The notes under the pieces are model-generated. The model was not told where the DNA came from. It searched no databases and saw only the letters and a list, made by a program, of their open reading frames with translations. Of a DNA stretch of 42,354 nucleotides, positions 32,791 to 40,481 are shown piece by piece (the first letter of the stretch is position 1; each line of letters opens with the position of its first letter). This stretch comes from an uncultured Lachnospiraceae bacterium (lineage in GTDB: Bacteria > Bacillota > Clostridia > Lachnospirales > Lachnospiraceae), in assembly GCA_910589265.1 (NCBI GenBank), contig CAJUTQ010000029.1, positions 1 through 42,354 on the forward strand, given 5' to 3'. A program made the translations under genes and the position numbers.

Positions 32791-33696
32791 GTGAAAAAAA
32801 ATAAAACGATGATTATAGCTTTTACTGCTCCAGCAGTCCTAATGTTTATTATTGTATTTTTATACCCTATTTGCAGAACATTAGCAATGAGCTTTTTCAA
32901 AATTGAGGGAGTAACCGATGATGTTTCTAAATGGAGTTTTGTAGGAATTAGCAATTTTATTCGTCTATTTCAGACAAAGCTGTTTTTAACATCTATGTGG
33001 AATATGTTCCGTATATGGCTTGTAGGTGGGATACTTGTAATGTGTTTGGCCCTTCTCTTTGCAGTCATTATAACAAGTGGAATTCGATTTAAAAGTTTTT
33101 TCAGGGCAGTCATTTATATGCCCAATATTGTCAGCGCTGTAGCATTGGCTACAATGTGGCTTCAATATGTATATAGCCCTAAATTTGGGCTGCTGAAATC
33201 CGTTTTTGCTACATTGCACTTAGATGGGTTGGCAAAAATTCAATATTTGGATACAACGAACAAATTTTGGGCTTTGCTCTTTGCTTACTGTTTTGGTATG
33301 GTAGGCTATCATATGTTAATTTTTGCCAGTGGAATTGAGCGGATCGGCGCAGAATATTATGAAGCTGCCACCTTAGACGGCGCCAACAAAGTGCGACAGT
33401 TTTATTATATTACCTTACCACTGTTAAAAGGAGTCATTAAAACGAACATTACTATGTGGAGCGTCAGTTCTGTAGCATTTTTTGTCTGGTCTCAGCTTTT
33501 TTCTACAGTTACGGCAGATACAGCTACCATCACTCCTATGGTTTATATGTATCTTCAGATTTTTGGGGCTGGAAATTCTGTGACAGAGAGAAATGCAGGA
33601 TTAGGGGCTGCCATTGGCGTATTGTTAAGCATATGTGTAGTTATTATATTTTGGGTTTGCAATCTGGCATTAAAAGATGATGACATTGAATTTTAG
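32791..33696 (+). CDS. Carbohydrate ABC transporter permease, MalF/UgpA type
   Basis: A 301-residue inner-membrane permease with six predicted helices. MIIAFTAPAVLMFIIVFLYP is the typical first segment, and the EAA loop IERIGAEYYEAATLDGANKV (with RQFYYITLPLLKG following) docks with the ATPase. GTG 32791 lies 8 nt from GGGGG of the ribosome site. It pairs with the second permease 16 nt downstream. No ATPase gene is in the operon, so a shared MsmX-like ATPase encoded elsewhere is expected, as is usual for this transporter class in Firmicutes. Confidence 0.94.
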   Translation: MKKNKTMIIAFTAPAVLMFIIVFLYPICRTLAMSFFKIEGVTDDVSKWSFVGISNFIRLFQTKLFLTSMWNMFRIWLVGGILVMCLALLFAVIITSGIRFKSFFRAVIYMPNIVSAVALATMWLQYVYSPKFGLLKSVFATLHLDGLAKIQYLDTTNKFWALLFAYCFGMVGYHMLIFASGIERIGAEYYEAATLDGANKVRQFYYITLPLLKGVIKTNITMWSVSSVAFFVWSQLFSTVTADTATITPMVYMYLQIFGAGNSVTERNAGLGAAIGVLLSICVVIIFWVCNLALKDDDIEF

Positions 33697-33712
33697 GAGG
33701 GAGTTGGGAAAG

Positions 33713-34594
33713 ATGACAAAGGAAAAAGTAATAAAAGAGAAATGGAATTGGAAAAAAGAAATGCGTCTTCTGCCTGGGTATATAATTGTCATGATTTGGG
33801 TATTGTTCACTTTCCTGCTCTTAGGATGGGTGGCGGCTGCAAGCTTTTCCACTACAAAGGAAATATTTTTAGGGAATGCTTTAAAGTTTGAATCAGGCAT
33901 TCATTTCGAAAATTATGTAAAGGCGTGGACTACATCGGATGTATCAACCTTTTTTTCTAATTCTCTTGTATACGCTAGTATTTCCTGTGTGTTACTTATT
34001 GCTATCTGTGCTCCAGCAGCCTACGTATTGTCCAGATTTGATTTTATAGCAAATAAGATCATCCAGTCAAGTTTTGTGTCTGCCATGGGTGTTCCAGCTG
34101 TTATGATTGTTTTGCCTTTGTTTGGATTAGTAGCTAATTGGAATATTTTAAATCATACCTTTTCCAACAGAATTATTTTAATTTTTTTGTATGTTGGAAT
34201 TAATATTCCGTATACAACTATATTTTTACTAACTTTTTTTAGTAATTTGTCTCGTACTTTTGAGGAGGCCGCTGCTATTGACGGTTGTTCCCCTATGAAG
34301 ACATTTTGGAAGATCATGCTGCCAATGGCCCAGCCTGGAATTATAACAGTAACTATTTTTAACTTTATTAATGTTTGGAATGAGTATTTTATGTCCTTAA
34401 TTTTTGCAAATTCTGATAAAGTCCGCTCAGTAGCTGTAGGCTTATACTCTATGATCAACTCTATGAAATATACTGGAGATTATGCAGGAATGTTTGCCGC
34501 AGTAGTCATTGTATTTTTGCCCACTTTTATATTATACTTGTTCTTATCAGAAAAAATAATTGCAGGTGTAACAGGTGGCGCCATTAAAGGATAG
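33713..34594 (+). CDS. Carbohydrate ABC transporter permease, MalG/UgpE type
   Basis: A 293-residue permease. The first helix (GYIIVMIWVLFTFLLLGWVA) and the conserved FEEAAAIDGCSPMKTFWKIM with LPMAQPGIITV (EAA loop) identify it as the second subunit of the importer. The final stretch FLSEKIIAGVTGGAIKG is the typical MalG end. The ATG at 33713 follows a GGAGGGAG site; an earlier in-frame ATG at 33677 overlaps the first permease gene. The nucleotidyltransferase gene follows 18 nt later. Confidence 0.94.
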   Translation: MTKEKVIKEKWNWKKEMRLLPGYIIVMIWVLFTFLLLGWVAAASFSTTKEIFLGNALKFESGIHFENYVKAWTTSDVSTFFSNSLVYASISCVLLIAICAPAAYVLSRFDFIANKIIQSSFVSAMGVPAVMIVLPLFGLVANWNILNHTFSNRIILIFLYVGINIPYTTIFLLTFFSNLSRTFEEAAAIDGCSPMKTFWKIMLPMAQPGIITVTIFNFINVWNEYFMSLIFANSDKVRSVAVGLYSMINSMKYTGDYAGMFAAVVIVFLPTFILYLFLSEKIIAGVTGGAIKG

Positions 34595-34612
34595 GCCAGA
34601 GAGGAGAAAAGT

Positions 34613-35536
34613 ATGAAAAAACCAGTATTAGTCATTATGGCAGCAGGCATGGGAAGCCGTTATGGAGGCTTGAAGCAAATTGATCCTATTGATTCCTATG
34701 GAAATATTATTATGGATTTTTCTATTTATGATGCAAGAATAGCTGGATTTGAGAAAGTACTATTCATAATAAAGAAAGAAAATGAAAAGGATTTTAAAGA
34801 AGTCATTGGAGACAGAGTGGCAAATTATATGGAAACAGCCTATGTCTACCAAGATATCCAACATATTCCTGAGGGATTTCATGTTCCAGAAAAGAGGGTG
34901 AAGCCTTGGGGAACGGGCCATGCTGTATTAAGCTGTTATGACCTGATTGACGGCCCCTTTGCTGTTATTAATGCAGATGACTACTATGGAAGAGCAGCTT
35001 TTTCTATGATTTATCAATATTTGTCTAACCACCAAGATAATGAAAAGTACTCTTATGGGATGATAGGTTATATTATAGAAAATACATTGACAGAGAACGG
35101 ACATGTGGCAAGAGGAATATGCGAAATAAATCAAAGGGGCTATTTGACCCATATTAAAGAGAGAACTAGGATAGAAAAGATAGAGGGAAAGGCTGCTTAC
35201 ACAGAAGATGAAGGAAGGACATGGACAAATATACAAGAAGGAAGTACAGTTTCGATGAACATGTGGGGATTTACAAGGAGCATTTTAAAAGAGTTAAAAG
35301 TTGGATTCCCTTTATTTTTAGAAAAAGGTTTAAAGGAAAATCCCCTGAAATGTGAATATTTTCTTCCTGATGTAGTAGGGAAACTTTTGGAGGAGGGAAA
35401 GGCAGAGGTTGCCGTCTTAAAATCTCTGGATCGATGGTATGGTGTAACTTATAAAGAAGATAAGCAGGTAGTAATGGATGCAATCCAACAATTGAAAAAC
35501 AAGGGGATATATCCAGAAAAACTTTGGGAATCATAA
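34613..35536 (+). CDS. Sugar-1-phosphate nucleotidyltransferase
   Basis: A 307-residue GT-A fold pyrophosphorylase. LVIMAAGMGSRYGGLKQIDP is the nucleotide-binding signature (AAGxGxR...K), WGTGHAVLSCYDLI the middle block, and VINADDYYG the metal-binding D-D-Y region. The family transfers UMP (or another nucleotide) to sugar 1-phosphates. Adjacent to the NahK-like kinase, it probably converts N-acetylhexosamine 1-phosphate to UDP-sugar, the role of the uridylyltransferase in the lacto-N-biose pathway (LnpC). The substrate is inferred from context. Confidence 0.85.
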   Translation: MKKPVLVIMAAGMGSRYGGLKQIDPIDSYGNIIMDFSIYDARIAGFEKVLFIIKKENEKDFKEVIGDRVANYMETAYVYQDIQHIPEGFHVPEKRVKPWGTGHAVLSCYDLIDGPFAVINADDYYGRAAFSMIYQYLSNHQDNEKYSYGMIGYIIENTLTENGHVARGICEINQRGYLTHIKERTRIEKIEGKAAYTEDEGRTWTNIQEGSTVSMNMWGFTRSILKELKVGFPLFLEKGLKENPLKCEYFLPDVVGKLLEEGKAEVAVLKSLDRWYGVTYKEDKQVVMDAIQQLKNKGIYPEKLWES

Positions 35537-35592
35537 TTTGGCAGATTTGCGTTAGTGTCTTAAAATGGATGTTAGCCTTAGGGAGGGTAGAT

Positions 35593-36708
35593 ATGGATAG
35601 AGAGGATGCCTGTAAGAACAGATTGGAGGCAATGACACAATTTCAGATAGACGGACAGCTTATGAGGGAAGAACCTTATGGCCATGGACATATAAATGAT
35701 ACATTTTTGCTTACATTCTTGCAAAGGGATGAAAACATTTTGCGGGTGATTTTACAGAGAATGAATCATGAAGTGTTTAAAAACCCTGCCCAGCTTATGG
35801 AAAATATATGGAATGTAACTTCTTTTTTAAAGAAAAAAATTATGGAGCTAGGAGGAGATCCAAAAAGAGAAACCTTACATGTCATTGAGACAAAAGATGG
35901 AAGTAGTTTTTATGTAGATTCCAGTGGATATTATTGGAGAGCTTATTTATTTGTAGAAGATACTACCAGTTTTGATACAGTGCAGAGTCCAGAAGATTTT
36001 TATGAAAGTGGAGTTGCCTTTGGGAAATTCCAGAATATGCTTAGTGAGTATCCAGCAGAAACATTACATGAAACAATTATAGGCTTTCATGATACAAAGG
36101 CAAGATTTCAGAAATTTCAGGAGGTAGTAAAGGCAGATCCTATGGGCAGGGGAGCTTTAGTTAAGAAAGAAATAGAATTTGTTAAAGAGCGCAGTAAGAT
36201 TGCAGAAATATTAGGAAGAATGCAAGCCTGTGGGGAACTTCCCTTGCGGGTTACGCACAACGACACAAAATTAAACAATGTTTTATTGGATAATAAAACA
36301 AGAAAGGCAATCTGCGTCATTGATTTGGACACAGTCATGCCTGGATTAGCTGTGAATGATTTTGGAGATTCTATACGTTTTGGAGCCAGTACTGGAGCAG
36401 AAGATGAGAGAGATTTAAGCAAAATTGAATGTGACTTACAGTTGTTTGAATTTTATACAAAAGGATTTATTGAAGGATGTAAAGGAAAGCTGACGAAGAA
36501 GGAGTTGGAAATGCTTCCAATGGGAGCCAAGGTGATGACCTTTGAATGTGGTATGCGTTTTTTAACAGATTATCTGGAAGGAGACGTTTATTTTAAAATA
36601 CATAGGGAAGGACAGAATTTGGATCGTTGCAGAACCCAGTTAAAACTTGTGGCTGATATGGAAAAGAAATGGGAGGAACTGAAAGACATTGTAAATAAAT
36701 ACAAATAA
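35593..36708 (+). CDS. nahK: N-acetylhexosamine 1-kinase-like (NahK/LnpB type) phosphotransferase
   Basis: A 371-residue aminoglycoside-phosphotransferase-fold kinase. Alignment from memory with Bifidobacterium NahK is good along the full length: EEPYGHGHINDTFLLTF, VILQRMNHEVF, FGKFQNMLSEYPAETL, then the catalytic RVTHNDTKLNNVLLDN and DLDTVMPGLAVNDFGDSIRF with GASTGAEDERDLSKIE, and ECGMRFLTDYLEGDVYF. NahK phosphorylates GlcNAc and GalNAc at C1 with ATP. ATG 35593 follows GGGAGGG; the longer frame starting at 35524 overlaps the previous gene. It is the last gene of the importer operon. The galacto-/lacto-N-biose phosphorylase (GH112) that usually precedes it is not in this window. Confidence 0.9.
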   Translation: MDREDACKNRLEAMTQFQIDGQLMREEPYGHGHINDTFLLTFLQRDENILRVILQRMNHEVFKNPAQLMENIWNVTSFLKKKIMELGGDPKRETLHVIETKDGSSFYVDSSGYYWRAYLFVEDTTSFDTVQSPEDFYESGVAFGKFQNMLSEYPAETLHETIIGFHDTKARFQKFQEVVKADPMGRGALVKKEIEFVKERSKIAEILGRMQACGELPLRVTHNDTKLNNVLLDNKTRKAICVIDLDTVMPGLAVNDFGDSIRFGASTGAEDERDLSKIECDLQLFEFYTKGFIEGCKGKLTKKELEMLPMGAKVMTFECGMRFLTDYLEGDVYFKIHREGQNLDRCRTQLKLVADMEKKWEELKDIVNKYK

Positions 36709-36732
36709 AGGTGTATAATGGAAAAACAATAG

Positions 36733-36760
36733 TTGAAACCAAGGTAGAAGATAGTATACA
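36733..36760 (+). promoter_or_regulatory. Candidate promoter of the HPr-like gene
   Basis: TTGAAA (36733-36738) and TATACA (36755-36760) are 16 bp apart, 27 bases before the start codon. Moderate match. Confidence 0.5.
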
Positions 36761-36786
36761 ATAGGAAAAAAGAGGAGGATCAAGCC

Positions 36787-37014
36787 ATGGTTTCAAAAAA
36801 AATAAAGCTGGCCGGCATAGAACAGGTACAGACCTTTAATCAAATATGCAGCCGATGTGAGTATAATGTAGATTTAAAACAGGGAAAATATTTAGTAGAT
36901 GCAAAATCTATTATGGGAATTTATAGCCTGAATATTATGGGGGAATTGGAATTACAGGCAGGTACAGACAGTGAAAAAGAGGTGGAAGAGACCTTTAAAG
37001 ATTATATTATATAA
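36787..37014 (+). CDS. HPr-like phosphocarrier-fold protein lacking the active-site histidine
   Basis: A 75-residue protein with the HPr outline (beta-alpha-beta-beta-alpha-beta-beta-alpha). The DAKSIMGIYSLNI block matches HPr around the regulatory serine (Ser41 here, Ser46 in HPr), and SRCEYNVDL matches the end of helix 1. The IHARPA segment of HPr is absent and the protein contains no histidine at all, so it cannot carry a PTS phosphoryl group from Enzyme I. This resembles Crh of Bacillus, which also lost the histidine but keeps the serine and helps CcpA in catabolite control. GGAGGATCAAGCC precedes the ATG. It precedes the rlmD-like gene, separated by a hairpin. Confidence 0.85.
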   Translation: MVSKKIKLAGIEQVQTFNQICSRCEYNVDLKQGKYLVDAKSIMGIYSLNIMGELELQAGTDSEKEVEETFKDYII

Positions 37015-37027
37015 TAGGAAAAAACTT

Positions 37028-37051
37028 GGCACAGCAAAAGAGCTGTGCCAT
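37028..37051 (+). terminator. Hairpin after the HPr-like gene
   Basis: TGGCACAGC (37028-37036) and GCTGTGCCA (37043-37051) make a perfect 9-bp stem with loop AAAAGA. The tail is TTTCC, only a short T-run, so partial termination is likely. Confidence 0.7.
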
Positions 37052-37088
37052 TTCCATGATCAGCTATGAAAGGAGAGGAGGTCCAAAA

Positions 37089-38774
37089 ATGAAAAAAGGA
37101 GAAATCGTGGAGGGAATCATTGAGAGAGCAGAATTTCCCAACAAAGGTATATTAGAAACAAAGGAAGGAAAGGTAGTCGTAAAAAATACAATTCCAGGTC
37201 AGAAAGTGAGAGCTGTTATCCAAAAGGTGAGAAAAGGAAAGACAGAGGGAAGAGTTCTTGAGCTGTTGGAAAAATCCAAATTGGAAATAGATAGTTTTTG
37301 TCCTCATTTTGGACAGTGTGGAGGATGTGCATACCAGAGTCTTCCATATGAGCAGCAGCTGAGAATAAAAGAAGAACAAGTCATAAATTTGTTTCAAAAA
37401 TTTTTTCAGGGAATCGGGAAAAATAAGGAAATGAGAGAAGACCTGTCCTTTTTTGAAGGAATAAAGGGAAGTCCTAAGAAAAGGGAATATAGAAATAAGA
37501 TGGAATTTTCCTTTGGAGACCAATGGAAAGGAGGGCCTTTAACTCTTGGAATGCATAAAAGAGAAAGTTTTTACGATATAGTTTCTGTAAGTAATTGTCA
37601 GATTATGGATGGGGATTATCGAAAAATATTAGGGGAGGTACAAGGTTTTTTTGAACATTGGAAAGTGCCTTATTACCATAAAATGAAAAGAGAAGGATAT
37701 TTGCGCCATTTAATTGTAAGGAAGGGGGAGAATACAGGAGAAATATTGATTCTTTTAGTTACCACATCCCAGAGGGAATATCTGGATGCAAAGGAGGAAG
37801 ATATACTCAACCAATTAAAAGACAATTTACTGTCCCTTTCTTTGGAGGGAAAGATTGTGGGTATTCTTCATGTTTTCAATGATAGTTTGTCCGATGCAGT
37901 AAAAAATGAAAAGACAGTTCTATTATATGGACAAGATTATTTTACAGAAGAGATATTAGGAATGAAATTCAAAATTTCACCTTTTTCTTTTTTCCAGACA
38001 AACAGCTTAGGGGCAGAAGTGCTTTATGATACAGTCAGGGAATATGTAGGAGGGTTGAAAAAGGACAAACTTATTTTCGATCTGTATAGCGGAACAGGAA
38101 CGATAGCACAAATACTGGCTCCCATGGCTTCAAAGGTAGTAGGAGTGGAATTAGTAGAAGAAGCCGTGGAGGCTGCAAAGGAAAATGGGGCAAGAAATGG
38201 GTTGAACAATTGTGTATTTATTTCTGGAGATGTTTTAAAAGTACTGGATGATATAAAGGAAAAGCCAGATTTAATTGTTCTAGATCCTCCAAGAGATGGG
38301 GTACATCCAAAAGCTTTGCCAAAAATATTAAACTATGGGGTGAAAAAGATTGTATATATTTCCTGCAAGCCTACGAGTCTTATGAGAGATTTGGAGTTCA
38401 TGTATCGTTATGGGTATGAACTGGAGAGAGGGGTGTGCATTGATTTGTTTCCTGGGACAACAGGAGTTGAAAGTATCGTGTTGCTTTCAAAACTTCATAC
38501 AAAACAGAATATAGAAGTGGAATTGGAAATGAGCGAGCTGGATTTAACTGCGGCAGAGAGCAAGGCAACCTATGAGGAAATCAAGGATTATGTGTTGGAG
38601 CATACGGGATTGAAAGTCAGCAGTCTATATATCGCACAGGTAAAGGAGAAATATGGGATTGTTGAAAGAGTAAACTATAATCTGCCAAAATCAGAAAATT
38701 CCAGACAGCCGAAATGCCCGCCAGAGAAAGAGGCGGCTATAAGGGAAGCGTTGAAACATTTTCGGATGATTTAA
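37089..38774 (+). CDS. rlmD: 23S rRNA (uracil-5-)-methyltransferase, RlmD/RumA-type
   Basis: A 561-residue enzyme that methylates a uridine in 23S rRNA with S-adenosylmethionine. Residues 1-60 are a TRAM-like RNA-binding barrel. CPHFGQCGGCAYQ (Cys about 71, 77 and 80) plus the Cys in VSNCQIM make a 4Fe-4S site. The SAM-binding block is FDLYSGTGTIAQIL, followed by LDPPRDGVHPKAL, and the catalytic Cys is in YISCKPTSLMRDL. The last 95 residues are an added domain (TYEEIKDYVLEHTGLKVSSL, IAQVKEKYGIVERVNYN) seen in many Lachnospiraceae homologues. GGAGAGGAGG precedes ATG 37089; the longer open frame back to 37026 includes the hairpin and is not used. Whether the target base is U747 or U1939 cannot be told. 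Confidence 0.93.
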   Translation: MKKGEIVEGIIERAEFPNKGILETKEGKVVVKNTIPGQKVRAVIQKVRKGKTEGRVLELLEKSKLEIDSFCPHFGQCGGCAYQSLPYEQQLRIKEEQVINLFQKFFQGIGKNKEMREDLSFFEGIKGSPKKREYRNKMEFSFGDQWKGGPLTLGMHKRESFYDIVSVSNCQIMDGDYRKILGEVQGFFEHWKVPYYHKMKREGYLRHLIVRKGENTGEILILLVTTSQREYLDAKEEDILNQLKDNLLSLSLEGKIVGILHVFNDSLSDAVKNEKTVLLYGQDYFTEEILGMKFKISPFSFFQTNSLGAEVLYDTVREYVGGLKKDKLIFDLYSGTGTIAQILAPMASKVVGVELVEEAVEAAKENGARNGLNNCVFISGDVLKVLDDIKEKPDLIVLDPPRDGVHPKALPKILNYGVKKIVYISCKPTSLMRDLEFMYRYGYELERGVCIDLFPGTTGVESIVLLSKLHTKQNIEVELEMSELDLTAAESKATYEEIKDYVLEHTGLKVSSLYIAQVKEKYGIVERVNYNLPKSENSRQPKCPPEKEAAIREALKHFRMI

Positions 38775-38793
38775 AAATTTATTATAGAAATTA

Positions 38794-38829
38794 CAAACAC
38801 GTAGATGGCATCTTTCATCTACGTGTTTG
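38794..38829. terminator. Long perfect hairpin after the rlmD gene
   Basis: CAAACACGTAGATG (38794-38807) and CATCTACGTGTTTG (38816-38829) form a perfect 14-bp stem with an 8-nt loop. It lies between the convergent rlmD and DUF3892 genes, so it probably acts as a bidirectional terminator despite having no T-run. Confidence 0.8.
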
Positions 38830-38842
38830 ATGTAAATATTGA

Positions 38843-39118
38843 TTAGTTTCTTGGCAGTTTTAAAAGATTATCATTCGGAGTATCATTTGGCTCTGAACGA
38901 ACATATTTTTCTTGCTTACTGCTGAGTGCAGGGATTAAGTTTGGATAAGGATAAATGTTTACCTGAATGGAATCAGGGTTCTTTTTTAGGTAATCATATA
39001 AGGATTCTTTGGCAAAGTATCCTGGATTAGTACATCCTTCTACGTATATTTCGGATATTTCAGTAGTTTTGTTGGACTGTGCACATCCTGTTTTCATTTT
39101 GATTTTTGTTGCTTTCAT
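38843..39118 (-). CDS. DUF3892 family protein
   Basis: A 91-residue protein with the DUF3892 pattern: ISEIYVEGCTNPGYFAKESL, then YDYLKKNPDSIQVNIYPYPN, then KYVRSEPNDTPNDNLLKLPR. The first 30 residues are basic. The function is unknown. ATG 39118 is preceded by AAAGGAAAC; the open frame continues upstream to 39247 without a ribosome site. It is divergent from the AAA ATPase gene. Confidence 0.8.
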   Translation of the reverse strand: MKATKIKMKTGCAQSNKTTEISEIYVEGCTNPGYFAKESLYDYLKKNPDSIQVNIYPYPNLIPALSSKQEKYVRSEPNDTPNDNLLKLPRN

Positions 39119-39217
39119 TTTTTTGTTTCCTTTCATACTTTTTTGTGAATATTCTATATAAACAATAAGAAAAGAAATCAAGTCGAACAAAAGTTTTGGT
39201 TGTCTGGGAAATTGTTC

Positions 39218-39297
39218 TGTGTTAAACTTACTTTGGGTGAAGTACATTTGTACACAGAGACCAGTGTTCTATTCGCTTAGATGCTGGTTTCTTTTTT
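39218..39297 (+). ncRNA. Possible small structured RNA ending in an intrinsic terminator
   Basis: CTGTGT (39218-39223) pairs with ACACAG (39252-39257), enclosing GTACA/TGTAC (39242-39246 with 39249-39253, partly competing). GAGACCAG (39257-39264) pairs with CTGGTTTC (39284-39291) around a 19-nt loop and runs into six T residues (39292-39297). No gene reads into this terminator closely. A weak promoter, TTGTCT (39201-39206) and TAAACT (39224-39229) 17 bp apart, could transcribe it, but would start inside the first stem. It may be a small RNA, or a terminator insulating the ATPase operon. Confidence 0.35.
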
Positions 39298-39366
39298 ATT
39301 GGAATTTTTTATTTATTTTAATTTCATAAACACTATAACACGACTCAATAAAAAAGTCAACGAAAA

Positions 39367-39408
39367 TTTTGTCCCAATATTGACAAAAATGTCCCACTGA
39401 GATATAAT
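39367..39408 (+). promoter_or_regulatory. Consensus promoter with operator-like repeats for the AAA-protease pair
   Basis: TTGACA (39380-39385) and TATAAT (39403-39408) are perfect boxes with a 17-bp spacer. The -35 box is flanked by two TGTCCCA repeats (39370-39376 and 39390-39396) exactly 20 bp apart, two helical turns, and by an inverted pair TTTTGTC/GACAAAA (39367-39373 and 39382-39388). This layout suits repression by a protein covering the promoter. Confidence 0.8.
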
Positions 39409-39434
39409 TGAGAAAAAGACAGGGGTGGCGCATT

Positions 39435-40481
39435 ATGAAGAAGAAAAGCGTTCTTAATTTGATAAAATATTATTCAGAAGAAAATGATGCAGGTTTTAGG
39501 AGTGAAGCATATGAGATTGCAAAAGATTTTGATGAATCAGGAGATTATCAATTAGCTGAGTATATTATGGCATTAATGTCAAATGCGAATACATTTGTAC
39601 CTCAAATGAGTGAAAATGACTCAGCGTTATTTGAAAAAATTGATTCATCTGGAGATAGTTTATGGCTTCCAGATCCGGTTACACAGGATATTCTTGGAAT
39701 TGTACATGCAGTTGCACATAAAGCTGGAATAAATAAATTCCTATTTCAAGGAGCGCCGGGAACAGGGAAAACGGAAGCGGTCAAACAATTGTCTCGTATC
39801 TTAAATAGAGATATTTATATGGTGGATTTTGCTGCTGTTATTGATAGTAAATTAGGGCAGACACAAAAAAATATTTCTTCTCTATTTAAAGAAATAAATA
39901 ATTTCGTTCATCCAGAAAATGTAATAATACTATTTGATGAAATAGATGCAATTGCGCTAGACAGAACTAATACAAATGATTTGCGAGAAATGGGAAGAGC
40001 GACATCTTCTATGCTTAAAGGAATGGATTATATGGATGAAAGAGTTGTACTAGTTGCGACAACCAATTTATATGAGCATTTTGATAAAGCTTTAATTAGA
40101 AGATTCGATTCTGTGATAGATTTCAACAGATATACAAAGGGAGATTTAATGTCAATCGCAGAAGAATTTTTAAATAAGTTTTTAGTAAAATTTAAATTAG
40201 CAAATAAGGATATCCGCTTATTCCGTAAAATCATTGGATTGATGGAACCAATTCCATATCCAGGAGATTTAAAAAATTTAATAAGGACAGCGGTTGCATT
40301 TAGTGATCCTGATGATGGAATGGATTATTTTAGACGATTGTACTATGCAGTTAATGGTAAACAGCCTCAAAATTTGAAAGAATTAAAATCTCAGAAATTT
40401 ACAATTAGAGAAATAGAAATTTTATCGAGGATTCCTAGGAGTACTGTAGCTAGAGAACTTAAGGAGAGCATGGATGAATAA
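39435..40481 (+). CDS. AAA+ ATPase paired with a subtilisin-like protease
   Basis: A 348-residue protein. Residues 1 to about 60 are helical with no known domain. The AAA core has Walker A GAPGTGKT (residues 106-113), Walker B VIILFDEIDAIALD, sensor 1 in VLVATTNLYEHF and arginine-finger-like ALIRRFDSVIDF; the alpha lid follows with PYPGDLKNLIRTAV. This is the classic FtsH/Cdc48-like unfoldase-style core. The last 28 residues (FTIREIEILSRIPRSTVARE and following) look like a helix-turn-helix. ATG 39435 follows AGGGGTGG and lies about 20 nt after the predicted transcript start; the TTG at 39408 overlaps the -10 box. The stop overlaps the next start by 8 nt. Confidence 0.88.
   Translation: MKKKSVLNLIKYYSEENDAGFRSEAYEIAKDFDESGDYQLAEYIMALMSNANTFVPQMSENDSALFEKIDSSGDSLWLPDPVTQDILGIVHAVAHKAGINKFLFQGAPGTGKTEAVKQLSRILNRDIYMVDFAAVIDSKLGQTQKNISSLFKEINNFVHPENVIILFDEIDAIALDRTNTNDLREMGRATSSMLKGMDYMDERVVLVATTNLYEHFDKALIRRFDSVIDFNRYTKGDLMSIAEEFLNKFLVKFKLANKDIRLFRKIIGLMEPIPYPGDLKNLIRTAVAFSDPDDGMDYFRRLYYAVNGKQPQNLKELKSQKFTIREIEILSRIPRSTVARELKESMDE

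Larger units (their letters stand above)
39119..39434. promoter_or_regulatory. Divergent intergenic region upstream of DUF3892 and AAA ATPase genes
   Basis: A region of about 316 bp without a supported gene. Reading minus, TTGATT (complement of 39176-39181) and TATAGA (complement of 39153-39158), 17 bp apart, can drive DUF3892. A LexA-like sequence CGAACAAAAGTTTT lies at 39185-39198. A small structured element occupies 39218-39297. The plus-strand promoter of the ATPase gene lies at 39380-39408. Confidence 0.5.
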
